Of a stretch of 40,091 nucleotides of DNA, positions 7,265-17,190 are shown one piece after another. The notes under the pieces were generated by a model, which worked only from the letters and a program-made list of their open reading frames with translations, did not search any database and was not told where the DNA came from. Source of the stretch: an uncultured bacterium (lineage in GTDB: Bacteria > Pseudomonadota > Gammaproteobacteria > Burkholderiales > Burkholderiaceae_E); assembly GCA_903866395.1 (NCBI GenBank), contig CAIPNM010000404.1:1-40091 (forward strand). Reading direction: 5' to 3'. The position numbers and the translations under genes were made by a program. Position 1 is the first letter of the stretch. Every line of letters starts with the position of its first letter.

Positions 7265-8233
7265 TCAGGCAGCCGGCGCCTCGTTCTGCTGGATACCAGC
7301 CAGCACCCAGCCACCTGCGCCGTGAACCGGCTTGGTGAGGTTCCAGACTTCGTCGAAGGACTGAGCCGGAGCACCGACCGCCTCGCGAATCACGCCGTAG
7401 AACCGCACGCTTGCCATGTGCTCAGCATCGCTCGAATCCACGCCCAGGAACTCGCCCTCGACCGACACCACCTCGGTGACGTTGGCCGCTCCCTTGCGAT
7501 CTTCGATCTGCATGCGCAGCTCGGCGAACATCTCGGGGGAGGTGAATTCGCGCAGATCGTTGAGGTTGCCGGAATCGAACGATGCCTGCAGGCGAATGAA
7601 CTGGACCTTGGCATTGCGGACAAAACCCGCGATGTCGAAGTTGGCCGGTACCCGCAGACCCGTGCTGGCAGCTGTTGTTGCATTGGCCTCAACCGGGCCC
7701 GAACCCGCTGCGAGCGGTGCTGCCGCCGCCGGCTGCGAAACCGGAGAAAACAGCGTATTACCCGACTGGGCGGACGCCGCAGGCGACTGCACCGGCGCCT
7801 GCCCCGCAGCTGCACCTGCGTACGCAGGTTGTGGCTGCGCCGACTGACTCCGCCGCGCCATGATCATGCGGATGACGACCAGCGCGATGACTGCAAACAA
7901 CACAATCAACATGATGTTGGCCAGTCCCTCGCCAAAGCCGAGGTGACTCGCGAGCGCGGCGAGGCCAATACCGGCGGCCAGACCAGCGAGCGGGCCGAGC
8001 CAACGGTTGCCCTGGGGCTGGGCGGCAGGCGCTGCGGCGGGCTGACCGGGACGCTGGGCGCCAGGCGCAGCCTGCTGACCGGCGGGGGCACCCCCGTCAC
8101 GCTGCATGGCGTTGGGCTGCTGCTTACCAGAGTTTTTGCCGCCGCCTACGCGGGACGCCTCTGCCTGACCGATCGACAACGTGATGGCGGCAACAAAGGC
8201 GGCCACCAGAGCCATCAGACGGGTAAATTTCAT
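7265..8233 (-). CDS. Tim44-like domain membrane protein
   Basis: A 322-residue membrane protein. The order is an N-terminal signal or anchor (M-K-F-T-R-L then A-L-V-A-A-F-V-A-A-I-T-L), a Gly/Gln/Ala-rich low-complexity linker, a transmembrane helix (I-M-L-I-V-L-F-A-V-I-A-L-V-V-I, about residues 135-150), a second Ala/Gln/Pro-rich linker, and a C-terminal Tim44-like domain (about 195-318). That domain contains F-I-R-L-Q-A-S-F-D-S-G-N-L-N-D-L-R-E-F and E-V-W-N-L. Bacterial Tim44-like proteins are of unclear function, but this arrangement beside ubiE and ubiJ is conserved in betaproteobacteria. I chose the ATG at 8233 for its GGAGA ribosome binding site and the signal peptide that follows. A promoter-like sequence lies just upstream. 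Confidence 0.85.
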   Translation of the reverse strand: MKFTRLMALVAAFVAAITLSIGQAEASRVGGGKNSGKQQPNAMQRDGGAPAGQQAAPGAQRPGQPAAAPAAQPQGNRWLGPLAGLAAGIGLAALASHLGFGEGLANIMLIVLFAVIALVVIRMIMARRSQSAQPQPAYAGAAAGQAPVQSPAASAQSGNTLFSPVSQPAAAAPLAAGSGPVEANATTAASTGLRVPANFDIAGFVRNAKVQFIRLQASFDSGNLNDLREFTSPEMFAELRMQIEDRKGAANVTEVVSVEGEFLGVDSSDAEHMASVRFYGVIREAVGAPAQSFDEVWNLTKPVHGAGGWVLAGIQQNEAPAA

Positions 8234-8251
8234 GACCGGAGATCTCCTGCG

Positions 8252-8281
8252 ATTGAATGAGGGACTACTTCCCACCGTCAA
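8252..8281 (-). promoter_or_regulatory. Candidate sigma-70 promoter for tim44-like/ubiJ
   Basis: On the minus strand TTGACG is followed after 18 nt by TTCAAT, ending about 19 nt before the tim44-like ATG. The -35 matches consensus in five of six positions, the -10 in four. The 192-bp gap after ubiE fits a separate promoter. Confidence 0.4.
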
Positions 8282-8425
8282 TATCGGGCCGACTGACCAG
8301 GATTGCAAGAAAAAACTGGTCGGGCTACGGTTATTCCGCTCGACGGTTACGAAGGGCGGTTGCATCGGCTGGCGCCCCGCAGGCCGCCATGGCCCGGAAC
8401 CGCACTCGCGAACGCTCGGCCGGAA

Positions 8426-9169
8426 TCAGTCGAGCCGCCAGCCCTCGTGCAGCGCCACCACGCCCGCACTCAGATTAAACCAGCGCACGCGCCCCAAGCC
8501 CGCCTCGCCCATCATGGTGGCGAGCGTTTCCTGATCAGGGTGCATGCGAATGGATTCAGCCAGGTAGCGGTAGCTCGAGGCATCGCCCGCCACCCGCTCG
8601 CCCAACCTCGGCAGCACTTGAAAAGAGTAGACGTCATAGAGCCGCTCAAGCGGCTTCCAGACCCGCGAAAACTCGAGCACCATCAGCTTGCCGCCCGGAC
8701 GCAGCACCCGCCGCATGTCGGCGAGCGCGCGGTCCTTGTGGGTCATGTTGCGCAAACCAAACGCTACGGTCACGCGATCAAAGTAGCCATCGGGAAACGG
8801 CAGCCGCTCGGCATCACACTGCACGACCGGTTGCAATACGCCGTCATCGACCATCCGGTCGCGCCCGACCGCGAGCATCGAGGCATTGATGTCGGTGAGC
8901 CACACCTCGCCCTCTGGGCCCACGCGGCGCGCGAAGGCCCGCGCCAGATCAGCGGTGCCACCCGCCACATCCAGCACCCGCATCCCGGGACGAAGTCCGG
9001 CCTGGTTGATGGCGAATGCCTTCCACGCCCGGTGAAGTCCCATCGACATCAGGTCATTCATCAGGTCGTAGCGCTCGGCCACCGAATGAAAAACCCCAGC
9101 GACTCGCGCCGCTTTGTCGTCTTCGGCGACGGTAGAAAACCCAAAGTGCGTGCGCCCGCTTTCGCTCAT
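8426..9169 (-). CDS. ubiE: Ubiquinone/menaquinone C-methyltransferase UbiE
   Basis: A 247-residue S-adenosylmethionine-dependent methyltransferase that adds the C-methyl group in the aromatic ring of ubiquinone (and menaquinone) precursors. UbiE-family motifs are clear. They are [24 protein letters not shown] near the N-terminus, the SAM-binding [12 protein letters not shown] (about residues 65-76), the [15 protein letters not shown] motif (about 133-147), and [13 protein letters not shown]. Length is typical. The ATG begins 9 bp after the DUF971 stop, with AAGGCG in front as a ribosome binding site. It is part of a same-strand run with DUF971 and HIT upstream and tim44-like and ubiJ downstream. 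Confidence 0.96.
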   Translation of the reverse strand: MSESGRTHFGFSTVAEDDKAARVAGVFHSVAERYDLMNDLMSMGLHRAWKAFAINQAGLRPGMRVLDVAGGTADLARAFARRVGPEGEVWLTDINASMLAVGRDRMVDDGVLQPVVQCDAERLPFPDGYFDRVTVAFGLRNMTHKDRALADMRRVLRPGGKLMVLEFSRVWKPLERLYDVYSFQVLPRLGERVAGDASSYRYLAESIRMHPDQETLATMMGEAGLGRVRWFNLSAGVVALHEGWRLD

Positions 9170-9178
9170 GACTACGCC

Positions 9179-9619
9179 TTATCCGCAGCCACCGCGTGGC
9201 CGCGCCACGGCGGTGCTGCTCATGGCTGCCGCCTCGGCAGCAGGAGCGACCTCACGGCTCGCACCAGCGTCAGCAAGCCGGCGAAGATAGTCTTGCCAGA
9301 GCTCTTGCTGGCGATCGCCCAGCCAGTAGAGGTAGTCCCAGGAAAAAATGCCGGTGTAGTGGCCATCGGAAAACATCGGCTGGATCGCGTAGTGGCCGAC
9401 CTGCTCGATTGCCTGGATCGTGACCTCGGCTTTCCCCGTCTGCAGGGTCTCCTGCCCCGGACCGTGGCCTCGAACCTCGGCCGATGGCGAGTAAACGCGC
9501 AGGAACTCGCAGGGCAGCCGAAACTGGCGGCCATCGGAGTACTCGAGCTCCAGCACACGAGACACTTCATGGAGCACGATTCGCGTCGGAATCGGGGTGT
9601 TCGGGTCGAGACCAGCCAT
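9179..9619 (-). CDS. DUF971 (GBBH-like N-terminal) family protein
   Basis: A 146-residue small soluble protein of the DUF971 family, whose fold resembles the N-terminal domain of gamma-butyrobetaine hydroxylase. Visible features are P-T-x-I-x-L-H-E-V-S-R-V-L-E-L-E-Y-S-D-G near the N-terminus, the L-P-C-E-F-L-R-V-Y-S-P-S-A-E-V-R-G-H-G segment, and a conserved V-G-x-Y-A-I-x-x-x-F-S-D-G-H-x-T-G-I-F-S-W-x-Y-L stretch around residues 80-110. In other proteins DUF971 domains are linked to Fe-S carrier factors. In betaproteobacteria the gene almost always precedes ubiE, as here, so a link to quinone or Fe-S biology is likely but unproven. Confidence 0.9.
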   Translation of the reverse strand: MAGLDPNTPIPTRIVLHEVSRVLELEYSDGRQFRLPCEFLRVYSPSAEVRGHGPGQETLQTGKAEVTIQAIEQVGHYAIQPMFSDGHYTGIFSWDYLYWLGDRQQELWQDYLRRLADAGASREVAPAAEAAAMSSTAVARPRGGCG

Positions 9620-9659
9620 TGGAATTCCAGCCCGGCAGAGGCAAAGAGGGACCTGGATG

Positions 9660-10130
9660 TTAGCGGAATTCTCGCAAACCCAAGGCCGACAGACGCTCGC
9701 GGAGCAGCGCCTTGAGCGCGGGCAGCGCCTCGCGACTGCGGGCGATGCGCTCGGCCACCAGCGCCGGGTCGCGCGCGGCGGGTGCGCTCCAGACCGAGCC
9801 CGGGAAGGTCGGGTCGTCCCGCCAGCGCCCCATCACATGCCAGTGCAGATGCGGCACCACATTGCCAAGGCTCGCGAGGTTGATCTTGTCGGGCTGCATG
9901 CCATCGCGAAGCCCCCGCTCGACCTCAAACACCACCCGCATCAGATGGTCGCGGTCTGGCCCCCCCAGATCGCAGGTTTCAGCAATATGCGCGTTCCAGA
10001 TCACACGCAGAAAAGCAGGATGCTGCGGCTCGTCGGCAAGCACCACACGCAGCCGCTCGTCGCTCGCGAGCACGTCGCCGCCCGGCTGCGTGCAAAGCGG
10101 ACAATCTGAAACCCGGGACGGAGCAGACAT
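9660..10130 (-). CDS. HIT family protein (histidine-triad nucleotide-binding)
   Basis: A 156-residue cytoplasmic protein of the HIT superfamily, nucleotide hydrolases or transferases acting on adenylylated or dinucleoside phosphates. The histidine triad is at H94, H96 and H98 (V-V-P-H-L-H-W-H-V). Upstream lies the usual N-L-A-S-L-G-N segment. The N-terminus has a C-P-L-C pair (C10 and C13), suggesting a possible metal site as in some HIT proteins. It lies 40 bp before the DUF971 gene and 38 bp after the SDR gene on the same strand. The natural substrate cannot be inferred from sequence alone. Confidence 0.92.
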   Translation of the reverse strand: MSAPSRVSDCPLCTQPGGDVLASDERLRVVLADEPQHPAFLRVIWNAHIAETCDLGGPDRDHLMRVVFEVERGLRDGMQPDKINLASLGNVVPHLHWHVMGRWRDDPTFPGSVWSAPAARDPALVAERIARSREALPALKALLRERLSALGLREFR

Positions 10131-10168
10131 GGTGAGCCTAGCGGCGAGGTGACGGCACAGCCCGCGGC

Positions 10169-10936
10169 TCAGAACTTGGTGTAGCCGCCATCGATCAGCA
10201 GATCGGCGCCTGTCATGTAAGACGATGCCTCGCTTGCCAGATAGACGGCGATACCACCGAAATCATCGGCCGTACCCCAGCGACGAAGCGGCACCCGCGG
10301 CAACACGGCGCTCGCGAATTTCTCATCGCCAAAAATACCGTTGGTCATGTCGGACTCGATCCATCCGGGGAGGATGGAATTGACGCGAATCCGGTACCGC
10401 GCAAGCTCGACTGCGAGCGCACGCGCATACGAGGTGACCGCGCCCTTCGAGGCCCCGTAGTGACTGTTTCGTGCAGCGCCTTCAACCGCTGCAGTGCTTG
10501 CGGTGACCACGAGCGAGCCGCCTGCGCCGCGCTCGATCATGTGACGCGAGGCTGCGCGAAAGGTGAAGAACACCCCGTCAAGGTTGACCCGCATCACCCG
10601 ACGAAACTCCTCGTGCGTCATCGCGCCGATCGGCGTTGAAAACGATGACACGCCCGCGTTGGCAAAACAGGCATCCACATGGCCCAGCCGCGCCAACGAT
10701 TCGGCGAACGCCGCATCAACCGCTTGCTCGTCGCCGACATCGCAGACCTGAGCATGCACGCTGCCAAACACAGCGAGTTCGGCGCGCGCGCGTTCGGTTT
10801 TGTCGGGGTTGGTTCCCCAGATCGCTACCCGAGCGCCGGCCTGTAACAGCGCGCGCGCCATGCCCAGTCCGATACCGCCATTGCCGCCCGTGACGACCAC
10901 AGCGCGACCGGTGAGATCAAAACCTGAATAGCTCAT
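10169..10936 (-). CDS. SDR family NAD(P)-dependent oxidoreductase
   Basis: A 255-residue classical short-chain dehydrogenase/reductase. It has the cofactor motif T-G-G-N-G-G-I-G (about residues 16-23), an acidic D-V-G-D segment for adenine binding, N-A-G (about 92-94), a catalytic Ser in V-V-T-A-S-T-A, and Y-G-A-S-K as the Tyr-Lys pair. The C-terminus reads T-G-A-D-L-L-I-D-G-G-Y. All catalytic positions are intact, unlike the other SDR-fold gene in this window. It resembles glucose/ribitol-type or 3-oxoacyl-reductase-like SDRs, but the substrate is not defined. A GAGGG ribosome binding site precedes the ATG. The gene starts 9 bp after the FAD/Fe-S oxidoreductase, so the two are probably one operon. 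Confidence 0.9.
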   Translation of the reverse strand: MSYSGFDLTGRAVVVTGGNGGIGLGMARALLQAGARVAIWGTNPDKTERARAELAVFGSVHAQVCDVGDEQAVDAAFAESLARLGHVDACFANAGVSSFSTPIGAMTHEEFRRVMRVNLDGVFFTFRAASRHMIERGAGGSLVVTASTAAVEGAARNSHYGASKGAVTSYARALAVELARYRIRVNSILPGWIESDMTNGIFGDEKFASAVLPRVPLRRWGTADDFGGIAVYLASEASSYMTGADLLIDGGYTKF

Positions 10937-10945
10937 GGACAGCCC

Positions 10946-13900
10946 TCAGACCAGAACGCGCTCGATGCCACCGGCGTTGGCCCGGCCAACATAATCAGGA
11001 AGCCAGTTCTCACCGAGCACATGACGAGCAATCTCAACCACAATGTAATCGGCTTCAGTGCCAGCGTCTTCCGAGTAGCGCGACAGCCCCTGCAGGCATG
11101 AAGGGCAGGAGGTGAGGACCTTGACCGGCGTGGCTGCCTGTGCGCGCAGCGCAAGCGCCCCCTTCCTCATTTCCTCTTCCTTGCGAAACCGCACCTGGGT
11201 GGAAATGTCGGGGCGCGTGACCGCGAGCGTTCCCGACTCGCCGCAGCAGCGGTCATTGCGCTCCACCCGGCCGTTGACGCTGTCATTGATGAGGGCGTTC
11301 ACCACCTTCATCGGCTGGTGCGTTTTCATCGGGCTATGGCAGGGGTCGTGATACATGTAGCGCGTACCGGTCACCTGCTCGAGTTTCACGCCCTTCTCAA
11401 GCAGAAATTCGTGGATGTCCAGAATGCGGCAGCCCGGGAAAATGCGCTCGAACTCATAGCCCTGCAGCTGATCGAAGCAGGTGCCGCACGACACCACGAC
11501 CGTACGGATGTCGAGATAGTTGAGGGTGTTGGCCACCCGGTGAAACAGCACCCGGTTGTCGGTGATGATCTTGTCGGCCTTGTCGAATTGACCCGAGCCG
11601 CGCTGCGGATAGCCACAACAGAGATAGCCCGGCGGCAGCACAGTCTGAACACCCACATGCCAGAGCATCGCTTGGGTGGCTAGCCCCACCTGCGAGAACA
11701 GCCGCTCGGAACCGCAGCCCGGGAAATAGAACACCGCCTCGGCATCCGAGGCCACCTTCTGCGGGTCGCGAATGATGGGCACATAGCGCGAATCTTCAAT
11801 ATCAAGGAGCGCGCGCGCGGTCTTTTTGGGCAGATTGCCGGGCAGCTTCTTGTTGACGAAATGAATAACCTGCTCGCGCATCGCCGGGCGGCCCACCGTC
11901 GCGGGCGGTTTGGCACTCTGGCGTTTACCGAACGAGCGAAACACATCGACCGCAAAGCGCTGCGCCTTGTATCCCACTCCCACCATGGCCGCGCGGGTGG
12001 CGCGGATGGTGTCGGGATCGGTGGCATTCAGGAAGAACATGGCGGCAGCGTTACCCGCGTTGAATTTCTTCTTGCCCATCTTGCGAAGCAGGTTTCGCAT
12101 GTTCATCGACACATCGCCGAAATCGATGTCGACCGGGCAGGGTGCTTCGCATTTGTGGCACACCGTGCAGTGATCGGCCACGTCCGAAAATTCATCCCAG
12201 TGGCGAACCGACACGCCACGCCGGGTCTGCTCCTCGTACAAGAAAGCCTCGATGAGAAGCGAGGTCGCAAGGATTTTATTGCGCGGGGAGTAGAGCAAAT
12301 TCGCGCGCGGCACGTGCGTGGAACACACAGGCTTACATTTGCCGCAGCGCAAGCAGTTCTTCATCGAATCGGCGATGGCGCCAATGTCGGACTCATGAAG
12401 AATGAGCGACTCTGCACCCATCAGTCCGAAGCTCGGGGTGTAGGCATTACGCAAGTCACCCGGCACCGCCGGGTCGGCGAGGAGCTTGCCCCGATTGAAG
12501 CGCCCCTCGGGATCGATGCGGGCTTTCCATTCGCGGAACTCGGCAGTTTCCTCATCAGTCAGAAACTGCAGCTTGGTGATGCCGATGCCGTGCTCGCCCG
12601 AGATGACGCCACCCAGCGAACGGGCCAGCGCCATGATGCGCTCGACCGCATCCTCGGCCTCCTTAAGCATGCCGTAATCGTCAGAGTTGACCGGGATGTT
12701 GGTGTGCACATTGCCATCCCCCGCATGCATGTGAAGCGCGACGAACACCCGGCTTCGGAGAAGCCTGCGATGCGCACCCTCCACCGCCTCGAGCACCGGC
12801 GCAAAGGCAAGCCCCGGAAAGAGCTCGCGTAGCGGCTCGCGCAGTTCGGTCTTCCAGGACACGCGAATCGTGCGGTCCTGCAGCAGATGGAAGAGCTGGG
12901 CTGCGGGCTCGGCGACCAGACGCTCATCGAGCGCCGGAAGCACCCCACCCAGGCCCTCGGCGTGGAGCGCGGTGCGCACCGCAGCGAGCGGCTCATCGAT
13001 ACACGCAAGCAGCATGCGCCAGCGGCGACCCACCGCAGCGAGCAATTCCAGCGCTCGCGCACGCCGCTCGGCGAGTAGTTCGTCGGGCGACACCCCTTCT
13101 TCGCGCGCCTCGCTGGTACGGCCCATGGCAAGCGGACCCGACAGCAGTCGCTCAAGCTCAGCGACCAACGCGAGCTTGTTGCGGATTGAGAGCTCGATGT
13201 TGATGCGCTCGATGCCGTCGGTGTAGTGCCCCATGCGATCAAGCGGAATCACCACGTCTTCATTGATCTTGAACGCATTGGTGTGACGGGCAATTGCCGC
13301 GGTACGGGCCCGGTCAAGCCAGAAGAGCTTGCGCGACTCGGCCGATACGGCGATGAACCCCTCGCCCGAGCGCGAGTTGGCAATGCGAACCACCTCAGAG
13401 GTGGCAAGCGCCACGCCGGCATCATCGTCACCGACGATATCGCCGATCAGCACCATCTTGGGCAGCCCGCCCCGGCGTGACTTGGTGGCGTAACCGACTG
13501 CGCGGAGATAGCGTTCATCAAGATGCTCGAGCCCGGCCAGGATCGCGCCATGCGGCAGCGAATCGAGATAGGTCTTGATCTCGACGATCGAGGGCACGGC
13601 GTCTTTCGCCTGCCCAAAGAACTCCAGACACACGGTGCGGATGTGCGAGGGCATGCGGTGCAGCACCCAGCGCGCCGAAGTGATCAGGCCGTCACAGCCT
13701 TCCTTCTGCACGCCCGGCAGACCGGCCAAAAACTTGTCGGTGACGTCCTTGCCAAGGCCAGCCTTCCGAAAACGCGCCCCCGGAATCTCGAGCATCTGTT
13801 CGCGGATGGGCGCACCACGCATGGCGCCGTTGGCGCCCAGCTGCGATGGTGCAAACCACTTCAGTTCGAAACGCGCCACGGGCACATCGTGAATCTTGCC

Positions 13901-14956
13901 CAGGTTATGGCCGATGCGGCTCACTTCCAGCCAGTTGCCATCGGGGTCGACCATGCGCCACCAGGCGAGGTTGTCGAGGGCGGTCCCCCAAAGGACCGCC
14001 TTCTTGCCGCCCGCGTTCATCGCAATGTTGCCGCCAATGCAGGAGGCATCAAGCGAGGTGGGATCGACCGCGAACACCAGCCCGGCATGCTCGGCGGCAT
14101 CGGTGACGCGACGCGTGACCACACCCGCCCCGCTCAGAATGGTGGCCACCTCGTGATCAAGCCCGGGCAGGCGCATGCGCTCAACCGGCCCCAGCGCCTC
14201 GAGTTTTTCGGTGTTGATCACGGCTGAAAACGGTGTGAGCGGAATGGCGCCGCCCGTGTAGCCAGTGCCGCCGCCGCGCGGAATGATGGTGAGGCCGAGC
14301 TCGACGCAACCCTCCACCAGCCCGGCGATTTCATGCTCGCTATCGGGGGTGAGCACCACAAACGGATATTCCACCCGCCAATCGGTGGCGTCGGTCACAT
14401 GGGACACCCGCGACATGGCATCGAAGCGGATGTTGTCCCGCGCGGTAATCCGCGACAGACGCCGTAGCGCCTTCTGGCGCAATGTCTGGGTGTGCGCAAA
14501 GGCCGCTTCAAAATTTCGTACCGCGCCTCGCGCACGCTCAAGGAGGCGCCCCACTTTCGCTGCACGCGAATCGTTGGTAGAGGCCAATGCGCTCGGTGAT
14601 GGCTCGCCCTCTACGCCCTGCGCATCATCACGTCGGCGTTCGACCTCGGCCAGGCGGTGTTCGAGTGCCTCGATCAGCATTCGCCGACGCTTGGGGTTGT
14701 CGAGCAGATCATCCTGCAGATAGGGATTACGCTGCACCACCCAGATGTCGCCCAGCACCTCGTAGAGCATACGAGCCGAGCGCCCGGTACGCCGCTCACC
14801 GCGCAGGTCTTCGACGACGGCCCAGGCATCGTCGCCCAGCAATCGGCGCACGATCTCGCGGTCGGAGAACGAGGTGTAGTTGTAGGGAATCTCGCGCAGG
14901 CGCGGCGCCTGTGCGGCGGCTGATTCAACGATGTCGAGCGGAATGGGTGCGTTCAT
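10946..14956 (-). CDS. Giant FAD/Fe-S oxidoreductase (DUF3683, D-lactate/glycolate dehydrogenase-like fusion)
   Basis: A 1336-residue single polypeptide. The order is an N-terminal DUF3683-type region (about residues 1-180, with [17 protein letters not shown]) and an FAD-binding type-4 domain ([12 protein letters not shown], about 225-236). Next come an FAD-linked oxidase C-domain (ends with G-E-H-G-I-G near 790), two 4Fe-4S clusters ([11 protein letters not shown] near 867; [12 protein letters not shown] near 928), and two CCG-type heterodisulfide-reductase-like repeats (C-C-G-Y-P-Q near 1111; C-C-G-E-S-G near 1235). This joins GlcD- and GlcF-like functions in one chain, so it probably oxidises a 2-hydroxy acid and passes electrons to the quinone pool. 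ATG at 14956 is my choice; an in-frame TTG at 14971 is an alternative (see findings). It follows the yqaA-like gene by 19 bp. Confidence 0.93.
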   Translation of the reverse strand: MNAPIPLDIVESAAAQAPRLREIPYNYTSFSDREIVRRLLGDDAWAVVEDLRGERRTGRSARMLYEVLGDIWVVQRNPYLQDDLLDNPKRRRMLIEALEHRLAEVERRRDDAQGVEGEPSPSALASTNDSRAAKVGRLLERARGAVRNFEAAFAHTQTLRQKALRRLSRITARDNIRFDAMSRVSHVTDATDWRVEYPFVVLTPDSEHEIAGLVEGCVELGLTIIPRGGGTGYTGGAIPLTPFSAVINTEKLEALGPVERMRLPGLDHEVATILSGAGVVTRRVTDAAEHAGLVFAVDPTSLDASCIGGNIAMNAGGKKAVLWGTALDNLAWWRMVDPDGNWLEVSRIGHNLGKIHDVPVARFELKWFAPSQLGANGAMRGAPIREQMLEIPGARFRKAGLGKDVTDKFLAGLPGVQKEGCDGLITSARWVLHRMPSHIRTVCLEFFGQAKDAVPSIVEIKTYLDSLPHGAILAGLEHLDERYLRAVGYATKSRRGGLPKMVLIGDIVGDDDAGVALATSEVVRIANSRSGEGFIAVSAESRKLFWLDRARTAAIARHTNAFKINEDVVIPLDRMGHYTDGIERINIELSIRNKLALVAELERLLSGPLAMGRTSEAREEGVSPDELLAERRARALELLAAVGRRWRMLLACIDEPLAAVRTALHAEGLGGVLPALDERLVAEPAAQLFHLLQDRTIRVSWKTELREPLRELFPGLAFAPVLEAVEGAHRRLLRSRVFVALHMHAGDGNVHTNIPVNSDDYGMLKEAEDAVERIMALARSLGGVISGEHGIGITKLQFLTDEETAEFREWKARIDPEGRFNRGKLLADPAVPGDLRNAYTPSFGLMGAESLILHESDIGAIADSMKNCLRCGKCKPVCSTHVPRANLLYSPRNKILATSLLIEAFLYEEQTRRGVSVRHWDEFSDVADHCTVCHKCEAPCPVDIDFGDVSMNMRNLLRKMGKKKFNAGNAAAMFFLNATDPDTIRATRAAMVGVGYKAQRFAVDVFRSFGKRQSAKPPATVGRPAMREQVIHFVNKKLPGNLPKKTARALLDIEDSRYVPIIRDPQKVASDAEAVFYFPGCGSERLFSQVGLATQAMLWHVGVQTVLPPGYLCCGYPQRGSGQFDKADKIITDNRVLFHRVANTLNYLDIRTVVVSCGTCFDQLQGYEFERIFPGCRILDIHEFLLEKGVKLEQVTGTRYMYHDPCHSPMKTHQPMKVVNALINDSVNGRVERNDRCCGESGTLAVTRPDISTQVRFRKEEEMRKGALALRAQAATPVKVLTSCPSCLQGLSRYSEDAGTEADYIVVEIARHVLGENWLPDYVGRANAGGIERVLV

Positions 14957-14975
14957 GAGGCTTCGAATCAATTGG

Positions 14976-15479
14976 TCATTGTAGAGGAGCGGTCACGAAG
15001 GGCGACAGTAACCATCGCCACCAGTCATTGGGCACCCACAACAGGAACGCGGTCATCACCACGTAGCGGACAAACCGGCCAGCCACCGTCCAGGCCATCG
15101 AGGGCCAGAACGGCAGCTTGAGCCAACCCGCGACCGAGCATAGCGGGTCGCCCACCACCGGCAGAAACGAAAAGAACAGCGCCCGCGGACCCAGCCGCTC
15201 AAACCACTTCAGGTAGCGTGTTTCTTTACCCCGGGCAACCGCCTCGTGCGCCCCCCAGCCCATCCAGTAATTGACCGCGCCCCCCAACGTGTTGCCCACC
15301 GTGGCAACCGCCACCACCAGCCAGAACTGCTCGGGATTGAGCTTGGCATAGCCAAATACAGCCGGCTCGGATCCCATGGGTAGCAGCGTGGCTGACACGA
15401 AGGCAATCACGAAAACGGTTGAGAGCCCATGCTGGGGCAGGGCAAACCATTCGAGAAGACGGGCGATCCAGGATTCCAT
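14976..15479 (-). CDS. YqaA/DedA-like small membrane protein (VTT domain)
   Basis: A 167-residue integral membrane protein of the YqaA branch of the DedA/SNARE-associated (VTT) superfamily. It has four to five hydrophobic segments. A characteristic stretch is [17 protein letters not shown] (about residues 58-74), and another is [19 protein letters not shown] (about 100-118). DedA proteins take part in lipid carrier or proton-coupled processes at the inner membrane, but YqaA itself is poorly defined. The stop overlaps a TACAAT sequence preceding the FAD/Fe-S gene. It is divergent from ilvA across 169 bp. Confidence 0.85.
   Translation of the reverse strand: MESWIARLLEWFALPQHGLSTVFVIAFVSATLLPMGSEPAVFGYAKLNPEQFWLVVAVATVGNTLGGAVNYWMGWGAHEAVARGKETRYLKWFERLGPRALFFSFLPVVGDPLCSVAGWLKLPFWPSMAWTVAGRFVRYVVMTAFLLWVPNDWWRWLLSPFVTAPLQ
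14978..14983 (-). promoter_or_regulatory. -10-like TACAAT, 6 nt before a TTG
   Basis: TACAAT on the minus strand, overlapping the yqaA-like stop, ends exactly 6 nt before an in-frame TTG (14971) of the FAD/Fe-S gene. It could direct a leaderless TTG start, or a short-leader start at the ATG 15 nt later. No -35 is apparent. Confidence 0.3.
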
Positions 15480-15636
15480 GGCTGAGTGCGGCCTCGGGCT
15501 GCGGGGCAGGACAGACTCGCCCGAGCGTGCGTCGGAACGCGCCGATGGCCGGTACGCGGGCTTGATAGAAAGGAGACTCTAGCAGTGGCGCGGGCGGGCC
15601 GCGTTGATGCCAGCGGAGCCATCGGGGCTGCCAGAC

Positions 15637-15642
15637 TAAAAT
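15637..15642 (+). promoter_or_regulatory. -10-like TAAAAT 6 nt before the ilvA ATG
   Basis: TAAAAT ends 6 nt before the ilvA ATG. Initiation 6-7 nt downstream would fall on the start codon, so a leaderless mRNA is possible. No -35 or strong ribosome binding site is seen. Confidence 0.4.
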
Positions 15643-15648
15643 ATTGGG

Positions 15649-17169
15649 ATGCCTACCGACTACCTGAAGCGAATCCTGACCGCCCGCGTCTACGACGTGG
15701 CGCGCGAGACGCCCCTTGAACCGGCGGTCAACTTGAGCGCGCGTCTTCGCAACCGCGTGCTGTTGAAGCGCGAAGACCTCCAGCCGGTTTTCTCCTTCAA
15801 GCTGCGTGGCGCCTATAACAAGATGGTGCAGCTTCCCCCCGAACAGCTGGCACAGGGCGTGATCGCCGCCTCGGCGGGCAATCACGCACAGGGCGTGGCA
15901 TTGGCCGCACGCAAACTCGGCTGCCGGGCGGTCATCGTGATGCCGGTCACCACGCCCCAGGTGAAGGTCGAAGCGGTTCGCGCGCGCGGCGCCGAGGTCG
16001 TGCTCCACGGCGATTCTTACAGCGACGCCTATGCGCGGGCGCTCCTGCTGCAGGCCGAGCAGAGCCTGGTTTTCGTGCATCCCTTCGACGACCCCGATGT
16101 GATCGCGGGCCAGGGCACGGTGGGCATGGAGATCCTGCGCCAGCATCAGGGCCCGCTTCATGCGGTGTTTGTTGCCATTGGCGGCGGCGGCCTGATCGCC
16201 GGCATCAGCGCATACGTCAAGCAGATCCGGCCCGACGTGAAGGTGATCGGCGTGCAAACCACCGACTCCGACGCCATGCGCCGGTCGCTGGCTGCCGGCC
16301 GGCGCATCGAACTTGCCGAGGTTGGCCTCTTTTCTGACGGCACCGCAGTCAAGAAGGTGGGTGAAGAGACCTTCCGCCTGTGTCGTCAGTATGTGGATGA
16401 CATCATCCTGGTTGACACCGACCAGCTGTGCGCCGCAATCAAGGATGTTTTCGAAGACACCCGCACCACGCTGGAACCGGCGGGGGCACTCTCGGTGGCG
16501 GGTCTCAAGGCTTATGTCGCGCGCGAGCGAATCCGCAATGAATCGCTGGTTGCAATCGCCTGCGGCGCCAACATGAATTTCGACCGTCTGCGCTTTGTCG
16601 CCGAACGCGCGGAGGTAGGCGAGCGGCGCGAAGCGGTGTTTGCAGTCACCATCCCGGAAGAGCGAGGCAGCTTCCGCCGCTTCTGCGAGACGGTCGGCCC
16701 GCGTAATGTCACCGAGTTCAACTACCGAATCGCCGACTCGCGCGAGGCGCATGTTTTCGTCGGCATCCAGGTTCAGAGCCCGGCGGAGGCCGCGCGTATC
16801 GCCCGGGGGTTCGTGAAGGCGGGCTTCCCCACGCTCGACCTCACCGATGACGAACTCGCCAAGCTCCACATCCGCCATCTGGTGGGGGGCCACTCGCCGC
16901 TTGCGCGCGACGAGCGCCTCTACCGGTTCGAGTTCCCCGAGCGGCCGGGTGCGCTCATGCGCTTTCTCACCAGCATGAGCCCCAACTGGAATATTTCGCT
17001 TTTTCACTACCGCAACCATGGTGCCGACTACGGGCGGATTCTGGTCGGACTACAGGTTCCGTCAGCAGAAAAGCGTCAACTTCGCGAGTTTCTTGACACG
17101 CTCGGCTACCGCCATTGGGACGAAACTGACCACCCCGCCTATCGACTCTTTCTCGGGACTCAGATATAA
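15649..17169 (+). CDS. ilvA: Threonine ammonia-lyase, biosynthetic (IlvA)
   Basis: A 506-residue PLP enzyme that deaminates L-threonine to 2-oxobutanoate, the first step of isoleucine synthesis. The PLP lysine is K51 in V-F-S-F-K-L-R-G-A-Y-N-K-M. The phosphate-binding glycine loop A-I-G-G-G-G-L-I-A-G-I is near residue 180, and S-A-G-N-H-A-Q-G-V-A is near 75. Two ACT-like regulatory domains follow (about 325-395 and 420-495), marking the long allosteric form that isoleucine inhibits in characterised homologues. The start ATG lacks a strong ribosome binding site but has a -10-like box just ahead. The stop codon overlaps the -10 of the hemA promoter. Confidence 0.97.
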   Translation: MPTDYLKRILTARVYDVARETPLEPAVNLSARLRNRVLLKREDLQPVFSFKLRGAYNKMVQLPPEQLAQGVIAASAGNHAQGVALAARKLGCRAVIVMPVTTPQVKVEAVRARGAEVVLHGDSYSDAYARALLLQAEQSLVFVHPFDDPDVIAGQGTVGMEILRQHQGPLHAVFVAIGGGGLIAGISAYVKQIRPDVKVIGVQTTDSDAMRRSLAAGRRIELAEVGLFSDGTAVKKVGEETFRLCRQYVDDIILVDTDQLCAAIKDVFEDTRTTLEPAGALSVAGLKAYVARERIRNESLVAIACGANMNFDRLRFVAERAEVGERREAVFAVTIPEERGSFRRFCETVGPRNVTEFNYRIADSREAHVFVGIQVQSPAEAARIARGFVKAGFPTLDLTDDELAKLHIRHLVGGHSPLARDERLYRFEFPERPGALMRFLTSMSPNWNISLFHYRNHGADYGRILVGLQVPSAEKRQLREFLDTLGYRHWDETDHPAYRLFLGTQI

Positions 17170-17170
17170 T
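17142..17170 (+). promoter_or_regulatory. Candidate sigma-70 promoter for hemA, inside the ilvA end
   Basis: TCGACT, a 17-nt spacer, then a perfect TATAAT that includes the ilvA stop codon. The predicted start of transcription is near 17177, about 14 nt before the hemA ATG. It allows hemA to be transcribed apart from ilvA. Confidence 0.65.
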
Positions 17171-17190
17171 TCAAGCAAATTCAACCTGTT

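Noticed and set aside
7262..8260. A 332-codon plus-strand frame opposite tim44-like
   Set aside because: Antisense to a gene with a clear signal peptide, membrane helix and Tim44-like domain; the translation looks random (His/Arg-rich).
8282..8345. GACCAG...CTGGTC inverted repeat with a run of A/T as a terminator for ubiE
   Set aside because: On the minus strand the T run falls inside the loop, not after the stem, so it does not fit an intrinsic terminator.
8303..9715. A 470-codon plus-strand frame opposite ubiE and DUF971
   Set aside because: Shadow of two well-supported minus-strand genes; the translation has no family features.
15226..17019. A 597-codon open frame on the minus strand opposite ilvA
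   Set aside because: It is an antisense shadow. The plus strand encodes intact ilvA with all motifs, and the opposite translation is low-complexity and has no recognisable domain. High GC keeps such frames open.
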